Source: Flavobacterium sp. UBA6135
GTDB taxonomy: Bacteria > Bacteroidota > Bacteroidia > Flavobacteriales > Flavobacteriaceae
DNA: 64,000 nucleotides
Reading direction: 5' to 3'
NCBI RefSeq assembly: GCF_002428305.1
Contig: NZ_DIVJ01000003.1
Location: 1-64,000 of the forward strand
Under the pieces are notes generated by a model that saw nothing but the letters and a program-made list of their open reading frames with translations, was not told where the DNA came from and did not search any database. Position numbers and translations under genes: made by a program. Positions 51,637-61,598 of the stretch are shown here, one piece after another (the first letter of the stretch is position 1; each line of letters starts with the position of its first letter).

Positions 51637-52329
51637 TTATGATGGTTCGTTTAATAAATCTAGAAAATCGGTTGCATTGGCTTCCATTTGATGTACCACT
51701 TTGTCTGTTTTTACAACTACGTGGTTGTATCCCATATAAGCAATAATACCAACTACCAATCCGGCTACAGTTGTGGTCATTGCAGTTTGAATACCGCCAG
51801 CTAAAGCTTTCACTTCAATTTGACCGCCACCGTTTGCCATTTCATGGAAAGCAAGAATCATTCCAATTACAGTCCCTAGAAATCCAATCATTGGAGCGGC
51901 ACCGGCAATTGTTGCTAGAACGCTTACATTTTTTTCTAATTTATATATTTCAAGTTTACCGGCATTTTCAATAGCCGTATTGATATCTTCAAGAGGTTTT
52001 CCAATTCTTGAAATGCCTTTTTCAATTAATCGGGCAACTGGAGAGTTTGTTTGAGCACAAAGCATTTTTGCAGCATCTAATTTTCCTCCCATTATATTCA
52101 TCTTAATATTATTCATGAAACTGGAATCAATTTTAGAAGCTTTATTTATTGCCATAATTCTTTCAAAATAAAGATATAAAGCTGCAAATAACAAAACGGC
52201 AAGTGTGGTAATAATAATTTGACCGCCAATACCGCCACTATTGATTAATTCCCATATAGAAAGCGTTTTTTGAACGGGTTCTTGGTCTAATAAATTCTGT
52301 TGAGCTACAGCTAAACTGTCTGGTTGCAT
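51637..52329 (-). CDS. ExbB/MotA/TolQ family proton channel
   Basis: The 230-residue protein has three helices, the first at about 35-55 and the others in the IAGAAPMIGFLGTVIGMILA and TAMTTTVAGLVVGIIAYMGY segments, typical of ExbB. It supplies the proton channel for the ExbD and TonB proteins encoded next to it. Confidence 0.93.
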   Translation of the reverse strand: MQPDSLAVAQQNLLDQEPVQKTLSIWELINSGGIGGQIIITTLAVLLFAALYLYFERIMAINKASKIDSSFMNNIKMNIMGGKLDAAKMLCAQTNSPVARLIEKGISRIGKPLEDINTAIENAGKLEIYKLEKNVSVLATIAGAAPMIGFLGTVIGMILAFHEMANGGGQIEVKALAGGIQTAMTTTVAGLVVGIIAYMGYNHVVVKTDKVVHQMEANATDFLDLLNEPS

Positions 52330-52383
52330 ACAATATTTGTTTTTAAGTTAGTTTGATAACGCTAAGATAGTATTATAAATTGT

Positions 52384-53760
52384 TTATCGAATAAAATGTT
52401 CAATAAATAGGAAACAAATTGCTCCTGAAATAAAGCCAATAAAGGCCAGCCAAGTGATTCTTTTTAAATACCAAATAAAATCGATACGCTCCATTCCCAT
52501 TGCGGCAACACCTGCAGCAGAACCTATGATAAGTAAGCTGCCACCTGTTCCGGCACAATAAGCAATAAAATGCCAGATTACATGATCAACTTCATAATCA
52601 TACATCCCCATAGAAGCAGCCACTAAAGGGACGTTATCAATAATAGACGATAAAATTCCCAAAAGAATAACCACAACATCTAAATTTGGAATCGCTTTTG
52701 ATAAGCTTTCAGCTGCGTAGCCTAAAGTTCCAATATCTTCTCCGTTTATTTTTCCAAAGACCATACTCTCTAATGCGGCAACGGCCATTAGAATTCCAAA
52801 AAAGAAAAGGATGCTTGAAAATTCAATCTTAGAAAGTGCTTTATGTCCGGAATATTGCTGTTTGTCTTTTTTGTTAAAGCCTTCATAAGGTTTTATATAT
52901 TCAGAAAATAACCAAACAAAACCCAAACTAAACATCATCCCTAAATAAGGTGGTAATCCTGTAATCATTTTAAAAATTGGTACAAAAATTATGGCACCAA
53001 GCCCAATGTAAAGCATTGTTTTACTACTCAATAATCGTTCTGATTCCGTATCTACTTCGTAGTGTTTTCTTGGTGTTTCGCCTTGAAATGCTTTCATGCG
53101 GGAGGCAAAGAGAAAAGGCACTACAAAACATAAAATAGATGGAACAATAACATATTCTGAAAGACCAACAGCGGTTACTTTATTAGCAATCCAAAGCATT
53201 GTAGTGGTAACATCTCCAATTGGCGACCATGCTCCACCAGCATTTGCGGCAATAACAATCATCGATGCAAACCAAATTCTGTATTCTTTTACCGGGATTA
53301 GTTTTCTTAATAAGGTTACTAATACAATTGTTGCTGTAAGATTGTCAATAACGGCTGATAATATAAAAGCTACAACACCAAGTGTCCACAACAAACGAAC
53401 TTTGTTTGTTGTTTTAATTCTACTTTTTATGATGTCAAAACCTCTATGTAAATCAATAATTTCAACAATGGTCATTGCTCCTATTAAAAAAATCAATATT
53501 TCGGCAGTTTTGCCAAAGTGGTGCATCAAATTTTTAGAAAACCCATAGAGTTGTGCTTTTTCATCACCATTATTGATGTTGTAAACATTGCTATATTCAT
53601 CAATAACTGAAAGCCAACCTTGGTTGAAACCAAATGCTAAAAGTGCCCAAATAACTCCGGCCATTAATAAAGAAGGAACCGTTTTGTCTAGCTTAAAAGG
53701 ATGTTCAAGAGTTATTGATAAGTATCCAATTATGAAAAGAAAAATGATAAGATTTAACAT
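52384..53760 (-). CDS. nhaD: NhaD-type sodium:proton antiporter
   Basis: The 458-residue protein has about 12 helices and the NhaD-type motifs AVIDNLTATIV, AANAGGAWSPIGDVTTTMLW and SIIDNVPLVAASM. NhaD exports sodium or lithium in exchange for protons and is common in marine and soil Bacteroidetes. It is transcribed in the same direction as the ExbB gene with a 54-base gap and follows the glutamate dehydrogenase gene. Confidence 0.92.
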   Translation of the reverse strand: MLNLIIFLFIIGYLSITLEHPFKLDKTVPSLLMAGVIWALLAFGFNQGWLSVIDEYSNVYNINNGDEKAQLYGFSKNLMHHFGKTAEILIFLIGAMTIVEIIDLHRGFDIIKSRIKTTNKVRLLWTLGVVAFILSAVIDNLTATIVLVTLLRKLIPVKEYRIWFASMIVIAANAGGAWSPIGDVTTTMLWIANKVTAVGLSEYVIVPSILCFVVPFLFASRMKAFQGETPRKHYEVDTESERLLSSKTMLYIGLGAIIFVPIFKMITGLPPYLGMMFSLGFVWLFSEYIKPYEGFNKKDKQQYSGHKALSKIEFSSILFFFGILMAVAALESMVFGKINGEDIGTLGYAAESLSKAIPNLDVVVILLGILSSIIDNVPLVAASMGMYDYEVDHVIWHFIAYCAGTGGSLLIIGSAAGVAAMGMERIDFIWYLKRITWLAFIGFISGAICFLFIEHFIR

Positions 53761-53767
53761 TGTAAAC

Positions 53768-54994
53768 TTAGATTAGTTGTTGTAGTGCAATTTCAAAAGC
53801 GGTTGCACTAATATTTGTTTTAGAGGTATTTATACTATGTGTTTTGTGTAATGCTTTTTTTATGGTTTCTGAAGTGTCAAAAAATATGGCTTCATCTGTC
53901 ATTTGTACTTTTTTCTCCATGAAATAGGCAAAAACTCGAGCCATACCACAGTTTGCAATAAAATCAGGAATCAAACTCACTTTAGCATCTGTTTCTTCCA
54001 TAATAGAACCAAAGAAAATTTCTTTATCAGCAAAAGGAACATTGGCACCACTTGAAATTACTTCTAATCCGGTAGCAATCATTTGGTCAACTTGTTGTTT
54101 TGTGACTAATCTTGAAGCTGCACAAGGGGCAAATATTTCTGCACCAAGCGTCCAGATTTTTTGATTGATTTCTTCAAAAGGAATCATGTCTGAAGCTACT
54201 AGTTTATTGCCGTCTTTGTTTAAAAAATATCTTTTTATTTCTTCAAATGAAAAGCCATTTTCATTGATTACTCCGCCTTCTCGGTCAATAATTCCAACAA
54301 CTTTAGCACCCATGTCGGCTAAATAGAATGCTGCAGCAGAACCAACATTTCCAAAACCTTGAACTATTGCTTTTTTACCTACAACGCTTCCGCCATAAAT
54401 GTCATAATAATGTCTAACTGCCTCTGCAACTCCATATCCGGTAATCATATCAGCCACAGTGTATTTTCTGTTGACATCAGGAGAAAATTTCGGGTTTTCA
54501 ATTACTTTAATTACACCTTGACGTAATTGGCCAATTCTGTTTATTTTGTCTGCTTCGGTTGGTTTAAAATGGCCGTTAAAAACACCTTCTTGCGGATGCC
54601 AAACGCCACATTCTTCTGTTATTGGGATTACTTCATGAATTTCATCAACATTCAAATCGCCACCGGTTCCATAATAACTTTTCAATAATGGAGAAACAGC
54701 TTTGTACCAACGTTGCAGAACACCTTTTTTTCTTGGGTCATTTGGGTCAAAATTAATTCCTGATTTAGCCCCTCCAATTGCAGGACCAGAAACCGAAAAT
54801 TTTACTTCCATTGTTTTAGCAAGTGAAAGTACTTCGTTCATGTCTAGACCTTTTCTCATTCTAGTTCCGCCACCTGCTGCACCACCTCTTAGAGAATTTA
54901 TTACTGTCCATCCTTCAGCTTCTGTTTCGGCATCTTTCCAATTAAAAATTATTTCAGGTTCTTTATTTTCAAATTTTTTGAGTAAATCTTTCAT
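53768..54994 (-). CDS. Glu/Leu/Phe/Val dehydrogenase
   Basis: From ATG 54994 (MKDLLKKFENKEPEIIFNWK) the protein has 408 residues. The active-site region is GGAKSGINFDPNDPRKKG, with the catalytic Lys in the GGAK(S/G)G motif, and the NAD-binding loop is GFGNVGSAAAFYL. It interconverts glutamate (or a branched or aromatic amino acid) and its 2-oxo acid. The alternative start at 55024 is less likely since it would add ten unlike residues (MHLKTNRLTI). Confidence 0.9.
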   Translation of the reverse strand: MKDLLKKFENKEPEIIFNWKDAETEAEGWTVINSLRGGAAGGGTRMRKGLDMNEVLSLAKTMEVKFSVSGPAIGGAKSGINFDPNDPRKKGVLQRWYKAVSPLLKSYYGTGGDLNVDEIHEVIPITEECGVWHPQEGVFNGHFKPTEADKINRIGQLRQGVIKVIENPKFSPDVNRKYTVADMITGYGVAEAVRHYYDIYGGSVVGKKAIVQGFGNVGSAAAFYLADMGAKVVGIIDREGGVINENGFSFEEIKRYFLNKDGNKLVASDMIPFEEINQKIWTLGAEIFAPCAASRLVTKQQVDQMIATGLEVISSGANVPFADKEIFFGSIMEETDAKVSLIPDFIANCGMARVFAYFMEKKVQMTDEAIFFDTSETIKKALHKTHSINTSKTNISATAFEIALQQLI

Positions 54995-55091
54995 TATAGT
55001 TAGTCTGTTTGTTTTCAAGTGCAAATATAATCTTTATAAAACATTTGCATTTTGAATATTGAAAATAATTTAGGTACAAGTTTAAAATAAA

Positions 55092-55115
55092 AAATCCTCC
55101 TTTTCAGGAGGAAAA
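55092..55115 (-). terminator. Rho-independent terminator of the YoaK operon
   Basis: On the minus strand TCCTCC and GGAGGA pair around TGAAAA, followed by six T residues. It lies 2 bases after the YoaK-like gene. Confidence 0.8.
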
Positions 55116-55116
55116 T

Positions 55117-55947
55117 TTAAACTGTTTCTTCTTTCATTTGTTTTCTTCTTTCTGCAAATGATTTAATATTTAAAGAAGGATGAATTACAGGCCTTTTGTC
55201 ATTTATTGGAATATTATTGCTTCTTTTCTTTAGCATGATATATCTTGTAAATCTAATTTTGTATAAATCATAAGAAATTACAATAGTTAAAAATATACTT
55301 ACAATATAGAATACTTGAAAACCAGTGTTAAAATATAGCAAACCTGAAATAATAGCTCCTGATAAATAGGAAATGGCAATAGAGCTTAACAGTTTGGCTT
55401 TTCCTCTTAGTTCTTCATTTTCTCGATATTCTTTTTTGGTGAACATTGAAAATAAAATTCCTAAATCGGTTGTTGTTCCTGTTAAATGGGTTGTTTTAAC
55501 TGAAAAATTTGAAATACTGGCCGTTAATCCGTTTTGTAATCCCATTGCAAAAAGCATTATTCCCAACAGGATTTCTGTTTCAAGTAAGGTTTCTAAGTAG
55601 AAGAACTGACCATAAATTCCAACTGTCATCAAACAAATGATCTCTAATATCAGTGGAATTGAATGGGCTAAATAGGTATTGAATTTGCTTAAATGGATGA
55701 CAATCAAGTTAGATAAGAAACTTCCAAAAAAGAACAAGAAAATCCAAGCAAAAACAACTCCGGTTTGGTAAAGATTTCCTTTAACTATTTCAGAAGCCAG
55801 AATGGCATAATGACCTGTAACATTTGACGAAAACGAAAAGAAAATCAGTAACGAGGCAACGTTTACCATTCCGCCGGAAAAGGCAGTTAGTACTCCAAGT
55901 TTAATATTATCTTCTAAAGTCCTACTATTACTAAATTTTCTGAGCAT
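55117..55947 (-). CDS. YoaK family (DUF1275) membrane protein
   Basis: The 276-residue protein has about six helices. It carries the family pattern at the start (LGVLTAFSGGMVNVASLLIF, FSSNVTGHYAILASEIVKG) and GLQNGLTASISNFSVKTTHL with TGTTTDLG. The function of DUF1275 proteins is not settled. It shares a putative operon with the two small genes upstream. Confidence 0.85.
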   Translation of the reverse strand: MLRKFSNSRTLEDNIKLGVLTAFSGGMVNVASLLIFFSFSSNVTGHYAILASEIVKGNLYQTGVVFAWIFLFFFGSFLSNLIVIHLSKFNTYLAHSIPLILEIICLMTVGIYGQFFYLETLLETEILLGIMLFAMGLQNGLTASISNFSVKTTHLTGTTTDLGILFSMFTKKEYRENEELRGKAKLLSSIAISYLSGAIISGLLYFNTGFQVFYIVSIFLTIVISYDLYKIRFTRYIMLKKRSNNIPINDKRPVIHPSLNIKSFAERRKQMKEETV

Positions 55948-55950
55948 AGT

Positions 55951-56403
55951 TTATGATTTTTCAAATGTTAGTTTTGCAATTCCTCGAGCTTGAATTTCAG
56001 AATCAAAATTCAAGACCAATACATTGTTGTTTAGTTCTGTTAAATTATAGTTTTCAACAACATCGTTATCGTATTTAAGTTGAAGAATGTGACCACGACC
56101 TTTAATTTTCCAATCAACCAATCGTTCTTTTTCTCCTGTTTTCAACACTAATTTTCCATTGGGTAAAAACTTCCAAGTTTCAGCTTCGTGGATAACTAAA
56201 TGTTGACCAATTATTTTTTTTACATCGTCTGTAATTTCTTTGTTGTTTGTATCATTAACTATATCTACTCGTTCATATTCCCATGATAGTTCATTCCATT
56301 GTCCTACTATCTTTTTTTCAGGACTTTGCGAGAGTGAAATAGTTGTAATAATTGTTGCTACAATAACAACAAATACAAATGTATATGTGGCAGCAATTTT
56401 CAT
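55951..56403 (-). CDS. Small membrane-anchored lipocalin-like protein
   Basis: The 150-residue protein has an N-terminal helix (ATYTFVFVVIVATIITTISL) followed by a beta-rich region (IVGQWNELSWEYERVDIVND, then WKFLPNGKLVLKTGEKE) with a Lipocalin-like GxW start. It is 3 bases before the YoaK-like gene's start. Function unknown. Confidence 0.7.
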   Translation of the reverse strand: MKIAATYTFVFVVIVATIITTISLSQSPEKKIVGQWNELSWEYERVDIVNDTNNKEITDDVKKIIGQHLVIHEAETWKFLPNGKLVLKTGEKERLVDWKIKGRGHILQLKYDNDVVENYNLTELNNNVLVLNFDSEIQARGIAKLTFEKS

Positions 56404-56423
56404 AGCTTTTGGTTTTACATTGT

Positions 56424-56927
56424 TTAAGAGTGCGACGGAACTCCGTTAAAGAATAATTCTGCCACTTTTCCTTTTTCAGGAATATTGGTAGCTGTTTGCC
56501 AACCAATTTGTTGAATAGGAAGTTTGCTTTTATTCATAAAAGGAATCAAATCAAAGCTTTTTTGTTTGTTAAAATTCCACTGAAAGTTAGCCGGAAGATA
56601 AATTGCATCAATTTGGTTAGCATCAGTGTAGCTGTTAAAAGCAGATTGTGTAAATCCGGTAAAAATATCTTTTCTAATAGAATTTATTTTTGAAGCATAT
56701 TTGTTTTTAATGACAAAACAAGCTTGTTCAAACTCTTCAGAAACCAATTGATTTATAATTTTTTGTTTTGAAAAAAATAATAAATCTCTAATTGAATCTG
56801 ATAAGTGAACACCATGTAATAATATGATATCAAAAACATCATCATGGTTAGATTGTGCTAAAGCAGTTTTTAAAACATTTAATGATTCAATGGTGAAATC
56901 AGTTTGTAATAGAATTGTTTTTTTCAT
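56424..56927 (-). CDS. Small universal-stress-protein-like protein
   Basis: The 167-residue protein begins MKKTILLQTDFTIESLNVLK, as Usp proteins do, and has the alternating strand-helix plan, but it lacks the glycine-rich nucleotide loop. It may be a degenerate Usp. A -7 box (TAATTTTG on the minus strand, 56959-56966) lies about 32 bases upstream of the start. The next gene starts 20 bases after its stop. Confidence 0.65.
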   Translation of the reverse strand: MKKTILLQTDFTIESLNVLKTALAQSNHDDVFDIILLHGVHLSDSIRDLLFFSKQKIINQLVSEEFEQACFVIKNKYASKINSIRKDIFTGFTQSAFNSYTDANQIDAIYLPANFQWNFNKQKSFDLIPFMNKSKLPIQQIGWQTATNIPEKGKVAELFFNGVPSHS

Positions 56928-57070
56928 GGCACTTTTGTTTTTTAAAGTTTTACAGTGCCAAAATTATGGGTGGGAAATTAGAATTGAATTAATCAAAAAT
57001 TAGAATTCAATTAAAAAACTATTGCGAAATTAAAAAGAGATTAGAGAATCTTAAAGAACTTTTAAAATTG

Positions 57071-58444
57071 TTAAAATTTATACATTGGAATGTTAATTTG
57101 AACCGTAGTTCCTTGGTTTTGTATTGATTTGACTTCAATTTCACCATGGTGCATTCTGATAATATTTCGTGTAAGAGGAAGACCAATTCCGAAACCTTCA
57201 TAATTTTTTGTGTTTGAAGCTCTAAAAAACGGGTCATAAATAAACTTTAATTCTGATTCAGGGATTCCAATTCCTAAATCTTTTATAACTACAAAAACAC
57301 TATTGTTTGAAGCACCTAAAGCAACACTCACGGGTTGGTTGTCTGAATATTTACAGCCATTATTGATGATGTTGCTAAATGCTAAATGCAATAATTGTTC
57401 GTTGCCGTTTACCTTAATCATATTAGGATTTTCAGGCAGTAAACTCATATCAAGGCAGATTTTATTTCTTTGATTGATTTTTTCTAAAGTTTCTTTTACA
57501 TCCATCAATAATTGGTCTAAACGGATTTTATCAAATTTTTGAATTTTTCCATTAAAACCGGTTTGTGCTAAAAACAATAAAGCTCGGGTTTTGCTTTCTA
57601 ATTTTTCAGCTTCCACTAACATTATTTTAATAGCTTCTTCATATTCTTCTTGTGATCTGCTTTTTGATAAAATCACATCAGCTTCACCAATTATGGCGGT
57701 TAATGGCGTTCGTAATTCGTGAGAAGCATTACTAATGAAATTGTTTTGTGTTTCAAAAGACGTTTCAATTCTATCTAACATTGTGTTGAAGGTAACCGCC
57801 AAATCGTTTAACTCATCATTTTTACTTCCCGCATCTAATCGCAAGTGCAGGTTTTCAGAGCTAATTTGATTTACTCGTTCTGTTATTTTTCGAAGCGGTT
57901 TAAATATGTATTTTGAAAAGTACAAAGAAATAAGAGCCGATATAATAAAAGCGGCAATGATTGAAATGAATAAAGTTCGTTTTAAATAGGCTGAATGATG
58001 TAATTCATAATAATTTTCTGCAGAAGCAACAATAATGTATTTGCCCTTTGTACTATTATATATTATGCCTTTGTAGAAAACATTGTTTTTTTTGAAATCT
58101 GATTTGCCATTTTTAATTACATTTTCAAAAAAAGAAATTGGTAAACCTAAAGTTTCACTTTCATCATGAAACTTTTCTACTTCTTCTAACGGAAAAAAAT
58201 AATCTTTTTCTTGTGGTAGTTTTTCAAAAAATTGGTCTCGTAATTCTTTAATTTCTTTAATATTAGCAGTAGGGTTGTTGTCCAATTCAATTTTTCCGGC
58301 TGTAATGGCTCTAATTTCCAATAATCTAAAAAAATCATTATGGGAATAATTCAAAAATGAAAAATAGACAAATCCGCCAAACAAGGATAAAACAATTAAG
58401 AATGGCAAAAGAAAAAGTAAAGTAGTTTTGGTTTGTGTTCTCAT
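57071..58444 (-). CDS. Sensor histidine kinase
   Basis: The 457-residue protein has two membrane helices (about 10-32 and 155-175), a periplasmic sensor domain, a HAMP segment, the H-box FISNASHELRTPLTAIIGEA, the N-box LAFSNIINNGCKYS and G-boxes in IKDLGIGIPESE and YEGFGIGLPLT. It autophosphorylates in response to an unknown signal and passes phosphate to the response regulator encoded 2 bases upstream. Confidence 0.95.
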   Translation of the reverse strand: MRTQTKTTLLFLLPFLIVLSLFGGFVYFSFLNYSHNDFFRLLEIRAITAGKIELDNNPTANIKEIKELRDQFFEKLPQEKDYFFPLEEVEKFHDESETLGLPISFFENVIKNGKSDFKKNNVFYKGIIYNSTKGKYIIVASAENYYELHHSAYLKRTLFISIIAAFIISALISLYFSKYIFKPLRKITERVNQISSENLHLRLDAGSKNDELNDLAVTFNTMLDRIETSFETQNNFISNASHELRTPLTAIIGEADVILSKSRSQEEYEEAIKIMLVEAEKLESKTRALLFLAQTGFNGKIQKFDKIRLDQLLMDVKETLEKINQRNKICLDMSLLPENPNMIKVNGNEQLLHLAFSNIINNGCKYSDNQPVSVALGASNNSVFVVIKDLGIGIPESELKFIYDPFFRASNTKNYEGFGIGLPLTRNIIRMHHGEIEVKSIQNQGTTVQINIPMYKF

Positions 58445-58446
58445 AA

Positions 58447-59142
58447 TCAGCTTTCTTTCATAACATATCCCATTCCAATAACTGTGTGAATCAATTTGTT
58501 TTCGGTGGTTGAATCAATTTTCTTTCGAAGATAATTTACATAAACATCTACAACATTGGTTCCCATGTCAAAATTGACTCCCCAAACGGTGTCTAAAATT
58601 TCTCCGCGAGAAAGTACTTTGTTTCTGTTTTGTAAAAAGTTGAGTAGTAGTTTGAATTCCGTTGTAGTTAACGAAATTACTTCGCCACCACGAGTAACTG
58701 TTTTACTATAATCGTTTAAAATTAAATCGTCAATTTTGTAGATATAATCCTCTTGGATTTCCGGTGAAGGGTTATAGCTTTCTGTTCTGCGAAGCAACGT
58801 TTTGATGCGTGCCAAAAGTTCAATAAACTTGAAAGGTTTTACCAAATAATCATCGGCTCCAGATTCTAAACCCAAAACAATATTTTCAGCAGTTCCCAAA
58901 GCGGTCAAAAAAAGAATTGGAATTTGTATATCTGTCTTTCGGATTTCTCTACAAACATCCAAACCGTTCATTTCAGGCAACATAATGTCCAAAATGATTA
59001 TGTCAAATTGATTGTTTTGTTGAAGTAAAAGTCCGGTTTTTCCATCTAAAGCAACGGAAACTTCATAACCTTCTTCGGTCAATCCTTTTTTAATAAATGA
59101 TACAACATGGGCTTCGTCTTCAACTAATAAAATCTTTTTCAT
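58447..59142 (-). CDS. OmpR/PhoB-type response regulator
   Basis: The 231-residue protein has the receiver with Asp52 (IILDIMLPEMNG), Lys102 (VKPF) and Thr/Ser at the switch (FLTALG). The C-terminal winged helix is typical (VISLTTTEFKLLLNFLQNRN, LDTVWGVNFDMGTNVVDVYV). It pairs with the histidine kinase encoded downstream. Confidence 0.95.
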   Translation of the reverse strand: MKKILLVEDEAHVVSFIKKGLTEEGYEVSVALDGKTGLLLQQNNQFDIIILDIMLPEMNGLDVCREIRKTDIQIPILFLTALGTAENIVLGLESGADDYLVKPFKFIELLARIKTLLRRTESYNPSPEIQEDYIYKIDDLILNDYSKTVTRGGEVISLTTTEFKLLLNFLQNRNKVLSRGEILDTVWGVNFDMGTNVVDVYVNYLRKKIDSTTENKLIHTVIGMGYVMKES

Positions 59143-59217
59143 TTATGCTTTTTTGAACTGAAAAATTCGAGGGTTCAATTTACAAAAAAAATAAGTAGTA
59201 GAAAAAATAAGGATTTT

Positions 59218-60282
59218 TTAACTGAAAATTTTTCCTGAAGAATGATTTTTTTGTGCTCCGGTTACACTACAGAGCACATTGACTTCATTGCGTAATTTCA
59301 ACACGCCAATTAATCCGAAAATTAAGGCTTCTTTGAATTCTAATGTTTTGGTATTAGGAACAATAAGATGCATTTTTGATAAATGATTTTGCATTCGTTC
59401 CAACAAAAAAAGATGGTATGCTCCGCCGCCGGTTATTAAAATTCTACCTTCTTTTTTATGTAGAGCCAAAGCAATTTGAATAGCAACATGTTCTACAAAA
59501 GTGTTTAATTTATCTTCAATTGAAATGGAATAATTGCCAATTAAGGGTAGAATTGTTGCATTTACAAATTCAATTCCAAGTGATTTTGGATATTTTTTTT
59601 GATAAAAACCGAGGTTATTTAATTCAGTTAATAAAGCTGAATTTACTTTTCCGGAACGAGCAATTTCGCCTTTATCATCAAAATCAAAACCTAATGAATT
59701 GGCATAAAAATTCAAAACAGTATTTACAGGAGAAATGTCAAAAGCAATTCGTGTTCCATTAGCTTCAAATGATATGTTTGAAAATCCACCTAAATTCAAA
59801 CAATAATCGTATTCCGAGAACAATAATCTATCACCAATTGGAACTAGCGGAGCTCCTTGTCCGCCTAATTCAACATCTTGAACTCTGAAATCACAAACAA
59901 CGGTTTTACCTATAATTCCGGCAATTTTAGGTAAGTTTCCAATTTGTAAAGTAATGCCATTTTGGGGTTGATGCAAAATAGTATGTCCGTGACTGCAAAC
60001 TGCATCAATGAATTGAATTTTATAATCTTCAATAAATTTTTTGATTGTGTTTCCTAACAAATCAGTATATTCTTCATTTAATTGTACTAATTCATTTTTT
60101 GAAAAATTAACGGCAAACTTGAGTTTGTTTAACCAATTTTCTGTATAAGGAATTGTTGCTGTTTCAAGAATAGAAAAGTCCCATTTATTGTTTTTAACAG
60201 TAAAATGAACATGAGCCAAATCAATACCATCCAATGAGGTTCCACTCATGACACCGAGCACTTGATAGGATTCTTTAAACAT
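59218..60282 (-). CDS. anmK: Anhydro-N-acetylmuramic acid kinase
   Basis: The 354-residue protein has GVMSGTSLDGIDLAHVHF at the start, the FDISPVNTVLNFYANSLGFD segment and ITGGGAYHLFLLERM near the end, all AnmK features. It phosphorylates 1,6-anhydro-MurNAc in the recycling of cell-wall material. It is transcribed opposite the acyl-CoA dehydrogenase gene. Confidence 0.93.
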   Translation of the reverse strand: MFKESYQVLGVMSGTSLDGIDLAHVHFTVKNNKWDFSILETATIPYTENWLNKLKFAVNFSKNELVQLNEEYTDLLGNTIKKFIEDYKIQFIDAVCSHGHTILHQPQNGITLQIGNLPKIAGIIGKTVVCDFRVQDVELGGQGAPLVPIGDRLLFSEYDYCLNLGGFSNISFEANGTRIAFDISPVNTVLNFYANSLGFDFDDKGEIARSGKVNSALLTELNNLGFYQKKYPKSLGIEFVNATILPLIGNYSISIEDKLNTFVEHVAIQIALALHKKEGRILITGGGAYHLFLLERMQNHLSKMHLIVPNTKTLEFKEALIFGLIGVLKLRNEVNVLCSVTGAQKNHSSGKIFS

Positions 60283-60302
60283 AGGCTAAAATTACGAAAA
60301 CG

Positions 60303-60334
60303 TTTGAGATTTTGACTAAATTGTCATACTTTTG
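60303..60334 (+). promoter_or_regulatory. Promoter of the acyl-CoA dehydrogenase gene
   Basis: TTTG at 60303-60306 and TACTTTTG at 60327-60334 (20-base spacer) match the Bacteroidetes -33/-7 consensus. The ATG is 42 bases downstream. Confidence 0.75.
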
Positions 60335-60376
60335 CCTCCAAATTTAACAAACAAATAATCAATATTTTTTATAATT

Positions 60377-61513
60377 ATGGATTTTAATCTTACCGAAGAG
60401 CATTTGATGATTCAGCAAGCTGCCCGTGATTTTGCTCAACAAGAATTATTACCGGGTGTAATTGAGAGAGACGAACATTCAAAATTTCCGACTGAGCAAG
60501 TGAAAATGATGGCTGAATTAGGCTTTATGGGAATGATGGTTGATCCAAAATACGGCGGGGCAGGTTTAGACAGTGTTTCCTATGTGTTGGCAATGACAGA
60601 AATTGCCAAAGTGGATGCTTCGGCAGCCGTAATTATGTCCGTAAACAACTCCTTAGTTTGTGCCGGAATGGAAAAATATTGTTCTGAAGAACAAAAAATG
60701 AAATATTTGGTTCCGTTGGCCAAAGGTGAAGTAATCGGTGCTTTTTGTTTGTCAGAACCGGAAGCTGGAAGTGATGCTACTTCTCAAAAAACAACAGCTA
60801 TCGACAAAGGAGATTACTATTTGTTAAACGGAACAAAAAATTGGATTACCAATGGTTCAACAGCCTCAACTTATTTAGTTATTGCTCAAACCGATGTTGA
60901 AAAAGGACACAAAGGAATCAATGCTTTTATTGTTGAAAAAGGATGGGCCGGATTTGAAATTGGTCCAAAAGAAAAGAAAATGGGCATCCGCGGAAGCGAC
61001 ACGCATTCGTTAATGTTTACTGATGTGAAAGTGCCCAAAGAAAATAGAATTGGTGCCGATGGTTTCGGATTTAGTTTTGCGATGAACGTGTTAAACGGAG
61101 GAAGAATCGGAATTGCATCACAAGCATTAGGAATTGCAACCGGAGCTTATGAATTGGCTTTGAAATATTCGCACGAGCGAAAAGCATTTGGAAAAGAAAT
61201 CTTTAAGCACCAAGCAATTGCTTTTAAATTGGCTGATATGTATGTAAAAGTGACAGCGGCAAAATTATTAGTAATGAAGGCAGCTTGTGAAAAAGACGAA
61301 GGAAAAGACATTGCTCATTCTGGAGCTATGGCAAAGTTATACGCTTCTGAAATTGCGTTGGAAGTGGCTAATGAAGCCGTCCAAATTCATGGAGGAAACG
61401 GTTATGTAGCCGAATACCACGTAGAAAGAATGATGCGTGATTCTAAAATTACACAAATTTATGAAGGAACTTCAGAAATTCAACGCATTGTGATTTCGAG
61501 AGGTTTGGTTTAA
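60377..61513 (+). CDS. Acyl-CoA dehydrogenase
   Basis: The 378-residue protein has the FAD-dependent family plan: an N-terminal helical domain, AFCLSEPEAGSDATS, SHERKAFGKEIFKHQ, AVQIHGGNGYVAEYHVERMM and the catalytic Glu363 in QIYEGTSEIQR. It oxidises an acyl-CoA to the 2,3-enoyl-CoA. The chain length preference cannot be told. It ends before a strong terminator. Confidence 0.95.
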   Translation: MDFNLTEEHLMIQQAARDFAQQELLPGVIERDEHSKFPTEQVKMMAELGFMGMMVDPKYGGAGLDSVSYVLAMTEIAKVDASAAVIMSVNNSLVCAGMEKYCSEEQKMKYLVPLAKGEVIGAFCLSEPEAGSDATSQKTTAIDKGDYYLLNGTKNWITNGSTASTYLVIAQTDVEKGHKGINAFIVEKGWAGFEIGPKEKKMGIRGSDTHSLMFTDVKVPKENRIGADGFGFSFAMNVLNGGRIGIASQALGIATGAYELALKYSHERKAFGKEIFKHQAIAFKLADMYVKVTAAKLLVMKAACEKDEGKDIAHSGAMAKLYASEIALEVANEAVQIHGGNGYVAEYHVERMMRDSKITQIYEGTSEIQRIVISRGLV

Positions 61514-61538
61514 AAGTTATTTAAAATTCTACATATTT

Positions 61539-61572
61539 AAAACCCTTTAAGTACTTTCTTAAAGGGTTTTTT
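61539..61572 (+). terminator. Rho-independent terminator
   Basis: AACCCTTTAAG and CTTAAAGGGTT pair perfectly around TACTTT and are followed by a T run, 26 bases after the acyl-CoA dehydrogenase stop. Confidence 0.92.
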
Positions 61573-61598
61573 GTATTTTTAGCACATATAAAAAGTAA